A stretch of 48,093 bases of DNA. Origin: Cytophagales bacterium. GTDB lineage: Bacteria > Bacteroidota > Bacteroidia > Cytophagales > Spirosomataceae. Positions 18,177-25,807 of the stretch are shown here, in pieces. Position 1 is the first letter of the stretch. Each line of letters starts with the position of its first letter. The stretch is from NCBI GenBank assembly GCA_004292855.1, contig RDXN01000072.1:1-48093 (forward strand), given 5' to 3'. The notes under the pieces are model-generated. The model saw only the letters and a program-made list of their open reading frames with translations, was not told the DNA's origin and did not search any database. The translations under genes were made by a program, and so were the position numbers.

Positions 18177-18184
18177 CAAAAGTA
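18177..18184 (-). promoter_or_regulatory. mfd -7 promoter box
   Basis: TACTTTTG on the minus strand fits TAnnTTTG. A TTG occurs 25 bases upstream, slightly farther than usual. Transcription would start near 18170 and give a leader of about 50 or 100 bases, depending on the mfd start. Confidence 0.45.
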
Positions 18185-18283
18185 GTCCACTGGAGAAGAC
18201 ACATTTATACAATAATCCTCTGATTACCAGTTTCTTGTAAAAAATTTAGAATAAACCGTTACCGTTCGCTCAAAATTATAGCG

Positions 18284-18333
18284 ATGGATTTTAAAGGTTT
18301 CGAGACAAAAGTCTCGAAACCTTTAAAATCCAT
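18284..18333. repeat. perfect 23-bp inverted repeat with AAAA loop
   Basis: Bases 18284-18306 are an exact reverse complement of 18311-18333, with a 4-base loop. The stem starts with ATGGATTTTAAAGG and ends with its mirror, six bases before the next ATG. No T-run follows on the plus strand, so it is not a standard terminator. In RNA it would hide the ribosome-binding area of the downstream lipoprotein gene. Confidence 0.9.
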
Positions 18334-18343
18334 TTCTTCATGA
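18284..18343 (+). CDS. possible 19-codon leader peptide
   Basis: The palindrome contains an open frame that reads MDFKGFETKVSKPLKSISS. Its TGA stop (18341-18343) overlaps the ATG of the next gene (18340-18342) as ATGA. Translation of the leader would open the hairpin and could couple to the lipoprotein gene. Such a short frame can arise by chance, so translation is speculative. Confidence 0.3.
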   Translation: MDFKGFETKVSKPLKSISS

Positions 18344-19917
18344 AAAAACTATTACGCTTGGTGGTGCTCATTGCGTGTATCGCCCTAAACGGTATATCGT
18401 GCCGGGTTCAGGAGATTGAAAAAGTGGAGAGTTCGGTGAGTCAGGACATCACTATTGAAGAGGCCAAAACGTGGATGCAGAGCCAAAAGGCAGGCGCAAG
18501 GGTAGCCGTAGGTGGCTCTACCATTCGTACCGAATATTGGAGCGAAGCAAAAAAAGTAAACTATGAAAATGGGCTTCCTGCAATCATGGTTCCTGTACTA
18601 TATAATTTTCAGAAAAGTACAGGCATGACAAGTAAGCCAGTTAATGGACAAAAATACGATAAACGAGATTACACTTTTGAGACTAATCTCGTAGTTTACA
18701 AAGACGAAAAGGGTAAGTTGCTGGCTGATGTAGTCCGTATGATACCATTGCCCGGCAGTAAGAATAGTAATTCAAAAATGAATGGGAAAGATTTTACAGG
18801 TTATGTTTTGGCGTATGACCAAACCGAAAAGAGTTTCATGGGTGGTTGGTACTGTGAGAAAGGAAAAGCTACGAGTAAAATTAAGTTAAACCGTTCAAAA
18901 TCAGCACGGGTAGCTAGTAGCGATTGTGATATTTTGATTTATAAACCGGCGGATCCAGACCGGCCAGCGAAATTAGGCGACGGACAACCTACATCTACAG
19001 ACGGCTCTTACTACGATTCAGAAGGAACGTTGTGGGTATTGGAAAAAACAATTCCAATGGCTTGTGGGCCAGCGGAAGGAGGCAACAATAACCAGTCAGT
19101 GCCCACAGTTGATTGGGGAGATCCTAACTGGTATTGGACCGTTTACGAAATGGCTGGCGGAGTCGGTTCTAATACAAATTACAACAGCAATCCAAACACA
19201 GCTTGGATGCCTTATGCTGTATCTATGCTCAGCGAATATGGCAATGTAAACTTTGACCCAAAGGGTAATTTTTTCATAGCTGCTGAAAACCGAGGTATAT
19301 ACTTTGGAGACGACGAAAAAGCCTTGATTCGTGAAGAATGGGCATCATTAAGTAATGCAATTTGGAATTATATAACTACTGCCAATCGAAAGCCTAATCT
19401 GAGCGATTTATCTTTCGACGTAAATACTTCTACCGAAGAACAAATGCTTTCGGCTGCAATGCGTTTAATGGTTGAAGAAGAAAATTTGAATTCTCTACCT
19501 CGTGAAGAGCGTAGATTGTTGGGAGAAGGTACACCCAACTACAGAAGAAATTGTGAATTGTATTTGAGTGATGCGCGAAAAGCAACGATTAGAGCAATCA
19601 GGCATTACACATATTCTGAAGCCCAAGAGGATGGTTTTTCTCAAGCAAATGCATTCAAGCACGCTATATTTGCTTGTTATCACGCAGATACATTTGGGCG
19701 AAACTTAGCTGAACAAATCTGTGAAGCGCATGAAGGTGGAAGTATGTTACTGGATAGTGAGATGGATCGATGGAATAACGCTCAGGGGTTCAAATACTGG
19801 GATACAGGAGAACACGAATTGATGAGATTAGACTATCTGATCCACCAAGCTACATTAAATGGAGAATTGAGATGGATTAAGAGAAATGATTTAGTACTAA
19901 CCCCAACCAATCGATGA
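18340..19917 (+). CDS. secreted lipoprotein with C-terminal DUF6973-like domain
   Basis: A 525-residue protein with an N-terminal signal (MKKLLRLVVLIACIALNG) and candidate lipid-attachment Cys21 or Cys13. The N-terminal half shows no domain I recognise. The C-terminal part has NAFKHAIF (His441), AHEGG (His464, Glu465) and EMDRWNNAQG (Asp476, Asn479, Asn480). This pattern resembles the small family catalogued as DUF6973, with conserved His, His-Glu and Asp-x-x-Asn-Asn that could form an active or metal site. The gene looks AT-richer than mfd and the dehydrogenases around it and carries its own palindromic leader, both hints of transfer. Its stop overlaps the next ATG by ATGA, so the two products are probably made together. 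Function unknown; an effector-like role is a guess. Confidence 0.8.
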   Translation: MKKLLRLVVLIACIALNGISCRVQEIEKVESSVSQDITIEEAKTWMQSQKAGARVAVGGSTIRTEYWSEAKKVNYENGLPAIMVPVLYNFQKSTGMTSKPVNGQKYDKRDYTFETNLVVYKDEKGKLLADVVRMIPLPGSKNSNSKMNGKDFTGYVLAYDQTEKSFMGGWYCEKGKATSKIKLNRSKSARVASSDCDILIYKPADPDRPAKLGDGQPTSTDGSYYDSEGTLWVLEKTIPMACGPAEGGNNNQSVPTVDWGDPNWYWTVYEMAGGVGSNTNYNSNPNTAWMPYAVSMLSEYGNVNFDPKGNFFIAAENRGIYFGDDEKALIREEWASLSNAIWNYITTANRKPNLSDLSFDVNTSTEEQMLSAAMRLMVEEENLNSLPREERRLLGEGTPNYRRNCELYLSDARKATIRAIRHYTYSEAQEDGFSQANAFKHAIFACYHADTFGRNLAEQICEAHEGGSMLLDSEMDRWNNAQGFKYWDTGEHELMRLDYLIHQATLNGELRWIKRNDLVLTPTNR

Positions 19918-20570
19918 AAAGGTTATTAGTCTGCTTTCTCGTTATTTTAGGTTGTGGAAATGGAGGGAAAAGAACGGAACCAACCCCCTTTACACGCGTT
20001 CTGGTGGGAGAGTTGATTAAGTTTCCATTGACTATAGAACAAATCTTGTTAGATAGCTCGGTCAGAGGTGTATCAGATGGACATTATCAAATAATCAATG
20101 CGTCCCGGCGCATTGATTATTTTTATGACTGGCATGAATATAGAACGGATATTGATAGTCTTGGGCGTTATAGGTTGCCTCCCAACATCCCGTTTTACGG
20201 GGTTAGTATTTCATTAATCAATAAGGCTTATCGAATGGATTCTGTTATAAAAGTTCTTGAGAGAGAAATTCATTTACCTTTTAAGCCTATACAGGTTGAA
20301 AACATAAATCTCAACACAGAACACATTTATCACATTGATTCGCCTGTTTACACATGCTCACCACAACCGGGGGTTTATGTATCAGTAAGAAAATCATCTT
20401 GTTGGCGGGGTGATTTTCCGTACGTCTGCGGTCGAGTACATTACAATGACCCACCCTCTTCTGACAATCCAGAAAATAGTCTGCGCATTAGTATTAGCTA
20501 TGGCTTAAAACCTGATGAGAAGGAGCGATTTGCATTAGGAAGCGGAGCTATTTGGAAACGAACGGATTAA
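19914..20570 (+). CDS. small lipoprotein of unknown function, coupled to the DUF6973-like gene
   Basis: A 218-residue protein with a short signal peptide and lipobox ILGC (Cys14), predicted to be membrane-anchored outside the cytoplasm. The body is beta-rich with many aromatic residues. It has three further cysteines in one segment (VYTCSP, SSCWRGD, YVCGR) that may form disulfides. I recognise no family. Its ATG overlaps the stop of the preceding gene (ATGA), and a terminator follows directly, so the two lipoproteins form a closed transcription unit. By analogy with other paired secreted proteins it could be a partner or protective factor for the first protein; nothing in the sequence proves that. 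Confidence 0.75.
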   Translation: MKRLLVCFLVILGCGNGGKRTEPTPFTRVLVGELIKFPLTIEQILLDSSVRGVSDGHYQIINASRRIDYFYDWHEYRTDIDSLGRYRLPPNIPFYGVSISLINKAYRMDSVIKVLEREIHLPFKPIQVENINLNTEHIYHIDSPVYTCSPQPGVYVSVRKSSCWRGDFPYVCGRVHYNDPPSSDNPENSLRISISYGLKPDEKERFALGSGAIWKRTD

Positions 20571-20582
20571 CCGCACAACGAA

Positions 20583-20611
20583 AAAGCCGACCCTCAGCGA
20601 AGGTCGGCTTT
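20583..20611. terminator. bidirectional terminator
   Basis: AAAGCCGACC (20583-20592) and GGTCGGCTTT (20602-20611) form a stem with a 9-base loop. T-rich sequence follows on the plus strand, and TTTTT follows on the minus strand. It separates the lipoprotein pair from the convergent acyl-CoA dehydrogenase. Confidence 0.8.
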
Positions 20612-20644
20612 GTTAGTTTTTAGTTGTTGGTTGAATTAAAGTCT

Positions 20645-22459
20645 CTAAAAAATATACTTGTTCTCGGCGATCATGGCCTCAGCAATCCGCCGACGGGCGT
20701 TTTTGAGGTTCATCGGCTCGATTTTCGTGAATCGTTTCAAGCCCATCAGCATCACGCGGAGTTCGTCGCCCTCGGCGTATGAAGTGATCGCTGACCGGCC
20801 TGCGTTGGCTACTTTCTCAACGGCTTCGTGCAGGTAGCACATCGCCAGGTCTTTTTGCAGTTCCAAAGCGGCCTCGCCCCGGATACCAATGAGCTTCTCA
20901 ACACGTAGCAATACTGACTCCGCTACGTACGTTTCGATAGCCATATCGGCCAGGTTCATCAGGATTTCCTGCTCTTCGGAAAACTTCATCATGAACTTCT
21001 GCACTGCTGAGCCAGCAACCATCAGAACGGCCTTCTTGAGGTTGCGGATCACTTTTTTCTCCGCAATGAAAATACCCTCTTCCTCATCCGTGCTGAAGTC
21101 TGGAATAGACATGATTTCTTTGCCAACAGCCATCGCCGGACCCATCAAGTCGAGTTCGCCTTTCATGGCCCGCTTCAAAATCATATCCACTACGAGCATC
21201 CGGTTGATCTCGTTAGTGCCTTCAAAAATCCGGTTAATGCGGGCATCGCGATAGCTCCGGTCCATTGGCGCGTCGGCTGAGTAGCCCATACCGCCATACA
21301 CTTGAACCCCTTCGTCCACAACATAGTCGAGGGCTTCAGAGCCGTGAACCTTCATAATGGCGCACTCGATAGCAAACTGCTCCAAGGCCTTCAACTTGGC
21401 TTCGGCATCGTTCATGCCTGAGCCTTTGAGGTCTTCGATCATGTCGTCGATGTTCTGACCTGCCCGATAAGACGCTGTTTCGGAGGCATACACCTTCACG
21501 GCCATTTCGGCCAATTTGTGCTTGATAGCACCGAAAGTAGAGATAAGTGTATTGAACTGACGACGCTCGTTTGAGTAACGAATGGCGTTGTTAATCACCT
21601 CTTTAGCACCACCGATAGTAGCAACACCCAGTTTAATACGGCCAATATTCAGGATATTAACAGCGATCTTGAAACCGTTCCCCCGATCTGAAAGCAGGTT
21701 TGCAACGGGTACTTTGCAATCTGTGAAGAATACCTGTCGGGTGTCAGAGCCTTTGATGCCCATCTTATGCTCCGGCTCGTTCATCGTAATGCCCTCGTAC
21801 GAACGCTCTACAATAAAGGCCGACAGGTTTTTGTCCAGTTTGCCCGTGCCGTCGTCAATCTTGGCAAACACGATGAAGACATCTGCGAAACCACCATTGG
21901 TAATCCACATTTTCTGCCCGTTCAACACATAATGCGTGCCATCTTCGGTCAATACTGCCTTCGTCTTACCTGAGTTCGCATCCGAACCAGAATCCGGTTC
22001 GGTCAGGCAATAGGCCGATTTCCACTCACCAGAAGCTAGTTTGGGCAAGTAACGCGACTTCTGATCTTCGTTACCGTAGTAAACAATAGGAAGCGTGCCA
22101 ATGCCCGTGTGTGCCGATAGAGCTACCGAGAAGGAGTGACCGGCGCCCGTTACCTCTGCTACAAGCATGGAGGTGTTGAAGTTCATGCCAAACCCACCGT
22201 ACTCTTCAGGGACGCCCGTACCCAGCAGGCCCAATTCACCCGCTTTATCCATCAGCGATGAAATGAGCGCAGGCGATTCTGCTTTATCAATTTCTTCAAC
22301 GCGTGGCCAGATTTCACGCTCCAGGAACTCGCGGCAGGTTGCTGCAATCATTTGCTGCTCTTCCGTGAACTCTTCGGGGATGAATACCTGATGAGCACTC
22401 GTCTCTTTTATCAAAAATTCTCCGCCCTTGATAGACGCTTTGTTCTCCGTGGCAATCAT
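20645..22459 (-). CDS. acyl-CoA dehydrogenase (long, about 600-residue type)
   Basis: FAD enzyme that introduces the alpha-beta double bond into acyl-CoA during fatty acid or branched-chain degradation. Family motifs are AYCLTEPDSGSDANSGKT (FAD/substrate loop), MWITNGGFADVF and YGGMGYSADAPMDRSYRDAR. FEGTNEINRM contains the glutamate normally acting as catalytic base. The 604-residue length includes a C-terminal helical extension of about 200 residues beyond the classic 380-residue core, as in the long ACADs common in Bacteroidota. Substrate chain length cannot be read from sequence. It is divergent from the quinone oxidoreductase, with two similar palindromes between them that suggest control by a TetR-type repressor. 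Confidence 0.93.
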   Translation of the reverse strand: MIATENKASIKGGEFLIKETSAHQVFIPEEFTEEQQMIAATCREFLEREIWPRVEEIDKAESPALISSLMDKAGELGLLGTGVPEEYGGFGMNFNTSMLVAEVTGAGHSFSVALSAHTGIGTLPIVYYGNEDQKSRYLPKLASGEWKSAYCLTEPDSGSDANSGKTKAVLTEDGTHYVLNGQKMWITNGGFADVFIVFAKIDDGTGKLDKNLSAFIVERSYEGITMNEPEHKMGIKGSDTRQVFFTDCKVPVANLLSDRGNGFKIAVNILNIGRIKLGVATIGGAKEVINNAIRYSNERRQFNTLISTFGAIKHKLAEMAVKVYASETASYRAGQNIDDMIEDLKGSGMNDAEAKLKALEQFAIECAIMKVHGSEALDYVVDEGVQVYGGMGYSADAPMDRSYRDARINRIFEGTNEINRMLVVDMILKRAMKGELDLMGPAMAVGKEIMSIPDFSTDEEEGIFIAEKKVIRNLKKAVLMVAGSAVQKFMMKFSEEQEILMNLADMAIETYVAESVLLRVEKLIGIRGEAALELQKDLAMCYLHEAVEKVANAGRSAITSYAEGDELRVMLMGLKRFTKIEPMNLKNARRRIAEAMIAENKYIF

Positions 22460-22472
22460 GACGATGAAATGT

Positions 22473-22533
22473 TATGCGTGCATACTAATTATGATGCAAA
22501 GGAAATAGTTTAGAAAATAGTATGCAAGCATAC
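22473..22533. promoter_or_regulatory. pair of palindromic operator-like sites
   Basis: TATGCGTGCATA (22473-22484) and TATGCAAGCATA (22521-22532) share the frame TATGC-NN-GCATA, with centres 48 bases apart, in the 117-base divergent intergenic region. Two copies of the same short palindrome between divergent fatty-acid-type genes are typical of a repressor operator; the regulator is unknown and not in the window. Confidence 0.6.
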
Positions 22534-22576
22534 GGTTAAATTATTTTATTGTGAAGAATTTAGACTTTTAGACAAA

Positions 22577-23551
22577 ATGAGAGCAGTACTCTGCCATCAA
22601 TATGGCCCACCCGAAAGCCTTCAGGTTAACGAAGTTGATCCGCTCAAAGCCACAAAAGGGAAGTTAGTGATAGACGTAAAGGCGTGCGGGGTCAACTTCC
22701 CCGATACACTGATTATTCAGGGGAAATACCAGTTCAAGCCCGCCTTCCCGTTCTCACCGGGTGGCGAGGTGGCGGGCGTTGTGCGTGAGGTGGGTGAGGG
22801 TGTTACGCACCTGAAACCGGGCGATAATGTGTTTTCGCTGACCGGGTGGGGTGGTTTTGCCGAGCAAGTGTTGGCCGATGGTTATCGGTCATTTCCAATG
22901 CCACCGGGCATGGATTATCAAACTGCAGCGTCGCTCATGTACACCTACGGGACGTCGTACCATGCCCTGAAAGACCGTGCTCAACTACAGGCAGGGGAAA
23001 CCCTTTTGGTGTTGGGCGCGGCTGGCGGGGTTGGTTTAGCCGCCGTAACGCTGGGCAAAATCATGGGGGCACGCGTCATCGCGGCTGCTTCGACCGACGG
23101 GAAACTGGCCCTTTGCCGTGAATACGGTGCTGATGAAACCATCAATTACACAAGCGAAGACCTGCGCGAACGTATTAAGGAACTTACGAGCGGGAAAGGT
23201 GTCGATGTTATTTATGACCCCGTCGGGGGCGATTTGGCCGAACCCGCGCTCCGATCTATGAACTGGCGCGGTCGGTATTTGGTGATCGGGTTTGCGGCTG
23301 GCCCAATTCCAAGCCTGCCCTTCAACTTGCCTCTGCTAAAAGGCTGCTCAGTGGTGGGCGTGTTTTGGGGAGCTTTCGCTGAAAAGCAACCCAAAGACAG
23401 TATGCGGAATGTGCAGGAACTGATCGGTTTTTGGCAAAGCGGTCAACTCAAGCCGCACATTCACGCCACGTATCCGCTTGAGCAAGCCGCCGACGCGCTT
23501 AATGAAATGTTAGGTAGGAAAGTAATGGGTAAAGTGTTGATTATAAACTAA
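22577..23551 (+). CDS. NADPH:quinone oxidoreductase family protein (zinc-independent MDR)
   Basis: A 324-residue medium-chain dehydrogenase/reductase with a GroES-like N-terminal half (PGGEVAGVVREVGEGVTHLK) and a Rossmann domain with LVLGAAGGVGLAAVTLGK and VDVIYDPVGGDLAEPALRSM. It lacks the structural-zinc cysteine cluster, which puts it in the quinone reductase/enoyl reductase branch. The likely reaction is NADPH-dependent reduction of quinones or enoyl compounds. It is divergent from an acyl-CoA dehydrogenase and shares the operator-like palindromes with it, so it may act on the same class of acyl compounds. Its last 11 bases overlap the end of the convergent PQQ dehydrogenase gene. Confidence 0.92.
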   Translation: MRAVLCHQYGPPESLQVNEVDPLKATKGKLVIDVKACGVNFPDTLIIQGKYQFKPAFPFSPGGEVAGVVREVGEGVTHLKPGDNVFSLTGWGGFAEQVLADGYRSFPMPPGMDYQTAASLMYTYGTSYHALKDRAQLQAGETLLVLGAAGGVGLAAVTLGKIMGARVIAAASTDGKLALCREYGADETINYTSEDLRERIKELTSGKGVDVIYDPVGGDLAEPALRSMNWRGRYLVIGFAAGPIPSLPFNLPLLKGCSVVGVFWGAFAEKQPKDSMRNVQELIGFWQSGQLKPHIHATYPLEQAADALNEMLGRKVMGKVLIIN

Positions 23552-25673
23552 ACGCCACCCACTGATTACCCTTTTTGGTACCCAATTTACCGCCCCCGCA
23601 CGCGATCACCACGTACTGCTTTCCACCAACCTGATACGTTGAGGGAGTAGCGTGGCCCGCTGCGGGGAGTTTCGTTTCCCATAGCAACTGCCCCGTTTTC
23701 CGGTCGAAGGCCCGGAACATCTCGTCTTTCGTAGCGGCAATAAACACAAGCCCACCAGCCGTGACTACTGGTCCACCATAGTTTTCGGTGCCGGTATTAT
23801 CAACGCCCTTCTTTTTGAGGTCGGGGTCTTCGCCGAGGGGAATTTTCCAACGGTATTCGCCCGTATTGAGGTCAATAGCGTTAAGCGTTCCCCAGGGTGG
23901 TTTGATGGCGTAAGCTCCCTTGCTGTCCAAGAATTTATTGTAGCCTGAAATACGGTACGGCGGAAATTTGGGCTTGCTCCCTCCACTTTTGGCGGCTGTA
24001 GTAGGCTCCACTTTTTCGTCGCCAAACAGGAACGAAACAAGAGCTTGTTTTTCGTCAGCAGAAAGTTGGGTAAAGCCGGGCATCATACCTCTTCCGTTTG
24101 TGATGATCCGGCTCACAAAAGCTTTGTCGCGCCTGGTGTTGATGTTGACGAGCGACGGAAAACCACTTTTGGGATTGCCCTTGCGGTCGGTGCCGTGACA
24201 GTTGGCGCAGTTGATTGTATAAGCTTTCTGGCCGGGGCTTAGACTCGCCAGTTGGTCATCTTTAGGCCGCTCTTTCATGGTGAACAACCAGGCAATATCG
24301 TTGGAGTTTACGTACAAAACGCCCTCCGGGTCGGCGGCAGAGCCACCCCACTCGGCTCCCCCATCGCAACCGGGCAAGAGCAACGTTCCGCGTTGGCTAA
24401 TGGGCGTAAACGACTTGGTGTCGATGCTGCGGAAGCGGGTCAGCAACGAGTCGCGTTCGGTGGAATGGGGGTTGATGTCGGCCTCGGTCATTTTTTGCCG
24501 GGCATAGGGGGCGGGCTTCGTGGGAACGGGTTGCGTGGGCCAGGTGGTCTCGCCCGGAATGGTCGATTTCGCCACCGGAACCTCGTTAATGTCGAACAGG
24601 GGTTTGCCCGTAACCCGGTCGAAAACAAATACATAGCCTTGTTTGGAGGTTTGCGCGACGGCGTCGATCTTTCGGGGCCGACCGTCGGGACCATTACGCG
24701 TTACGGTTAGCAGGGTTGGGGGCGAGGGCAGGTCGCGATCCCAAATGTCGTGGTGCATGGTTTGGAAGTGCCAGAGCCGTTTGCCCGTGCGGGCATCGAG
24801 AGCCAGCAGGCAGTTGGCAAACAGGTTCTGACCGGGGCGGTTGCCGCCGTAAAAATCGTACGAAGCCGAGCCAGTTGGTACGTACAAGATTCCCCGTTGC
24901 CGGTCAACGGCCATGCCTGCCCAGCAATTTACACCTCCAATGTCGGGATCATTAGCCATGTCTTTGGGCCATGTATCGTAACCAAATTCGCCGGGGCGCG
25001 GGATTGTATGGAACGTCCAGGCCACCTTACCCGTACGCACATCGAACGCCTGAATATAGCCGGGAGCGGCCCCCGCGCCCTCGTCCACGCGGGTGGGCAT
25101 CACAATCAAATCCTCGAAAACGGTGCCCGGTGTGTTTGAAATCAAGAATTTAGACGCGTGTTCTGGTCCCAGGCTCACGCGCATGTCCACGCTACCTCCG
25201 TCGCCAAATGAATCTACGAGCTTACCTGTTTCGGCGTTAATGGCGTAGAGTTTAGGACCGACAGTGAATATAATTCGGCTGTCCGGGACGCCGGACCGAT
25301 CACCGTTTTTCCAGTACGCCACTCCCCTACTTGTGCTGTGCCAGGCTTTGAGCGGGTCGCCGAAAATCCAGCGTTGTTTGCCGGTTGCTGCATCGAGCGC
25401 GAATACTTGAACGGTTGCCGTAACACCATACAAAACTCCACCCACGATGATTGAGTTAGCCTGCATCTGCCCGCTATCGGGGGCTGCGTAGCTCCAGGCC
25501 TGCTTTAATTGCCCTACGTTGCCCGTGTTGATTTGCGTCAAAGGAGAGTAATGACTACGGTCAGGTCCGCCAAGATATTCTGGCCAATCGGTATCAGCAG
25601 GGTCTTGCTGGAAGGAATGGACGAAAGCAAACAAGATAAGGGCAATGCCGAGAAGAGGTAGGAGTTTTTTCAT
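23541..25673 (-). CDS. PQQ-dependent dehydrogenase with cytochrome c domain
   Basis: A periplasmic quinoprotein of 710 residues with an N-terminal signal peptide (MKKLLPLLGIALILFAF). The eight-bladed propeller begins with DWPEYLGGPDRSHYSPL and carries tryptophan-docking motifs such as GVLYVNSNDIAWLF. A cytochrome c insertion with heme motif CANCH lies near residue 490, and GRGMMPGF supplies the distal Met. It should oxidise an alcohol or sugar and pass electrons through the heme to the respiratory chain. No PQQ synthesis genes are in view, so the cofactor may be scavenged. The frame is open 20 codons upstream, but that part is encoded by a palindrome, so I use the ATG of MKKLL. It is the last gene of a three-gene oxidation operon. 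Confidence 0.9.
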   Translation of the reverse strand: MKKLLPLLGIALILFAFVHSFQQDPADTDWPEYLGGPDRSHYSPLTQINTGNVGQLKQAWSYAAPDSGQMQANSIIVGGVLYGVTATVQVFALDAATGKQRWIFGDPLKAWHSTSRGVAYWKNGDRSGVPDSRIIFTVGPKLYAINAETGKLVDSFGDGGSVDMRVSLGPEHASKFLISNTPGTVFEDLIVMPTRVDEGAGAAPGYIQAFDVRTGKVAWTFHTIPRPGEFGYDTWPKDMANDPDIGGVNCWAGMAVDRQRGILYVPTGSASYDFYGGNRPGQNLFANCLLALDARTGKRLWHFQTMHHDIWDRDLPSPPTLLTVTRNGPDGRPRKIDAVAQTSKQGYVFVFDRVTGKPLFDINEVPVAKSTIPGETTWPTQPVPTKPAPYARQKMTEADINPHSTERDSLLTRFRSIDTKSFTPISQRGTLLLPGCDGGAEWGGSAADPEGVLYVNSNDIAWLFTMKERPKDDQLASLSPGQKAYTINCANCHGTDRKGNPKSGFPSLVNINTRRDKAFVSRIITNGRGMMPGFTQLSADEKQALVSFLFGDEKVEPTTAAKSGGSKPKFPPYRISGYNKFLDSKGAYAIKPPWGTLNAIDLNTGEYRWKIPLGEDPDLKKKGVDNTGTENYGGPVVTAGGLVFIAATKDEMFRAFDRKTGQLLWETKLPAAGHATPSTYQVGGKQYVVIACGGGKLGTKKGNQWVAFSL

Positions 25674-25686
25674 GGCTACGGGTGAA

Positions 25687-25797
25687 ATTGGAACGCGGAT
25701 GACGCGGGTGCCTGCGGCAGCGCGGATTTTCACTGATCTTTTTTAAAATCCGTGTTATCCGCGCTGCCGCAGGCACCCGCGTCATCCGCGTTCCAAT
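25687..25797. repeat. perfect 41-bp inverted repeat (dispersed palindrome type)
   Basis: Bases 25687-25727 are the exact reverse complement of 25757-25797, with a 29-base loop that itself contains CGGATTTT and AAAATCCG able to pair. The arms contain iterated GCGGAT/ACGCGG motifs, as in the dispersed palindromes common in Cytophagales genomes. It fills most of the gap between the GMC and PQQ dehydrogenase genes and would form a very stable hairpin in their shared mRNA. Confidence 0.9.
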
Positions 25798-25807
25798 CAA
25801 TACAATC

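Noticed and set aside
18284-18333. Palindrome as an ordinary terminator of upstream transcription
   Set aside because: No T-run follows on the plus strand and there is no plus-strand gene upstream to terminate. It might stop antisense transcription, but its placement six bases before an ATG suggests another role.
25674-25733. Longer N-terminus for the PQQ dehydrogenase
   Set aside because: The extra codons are encoded by the arm of the 41-bp palindrome and would bury the signal peptide behind a charged stretch.
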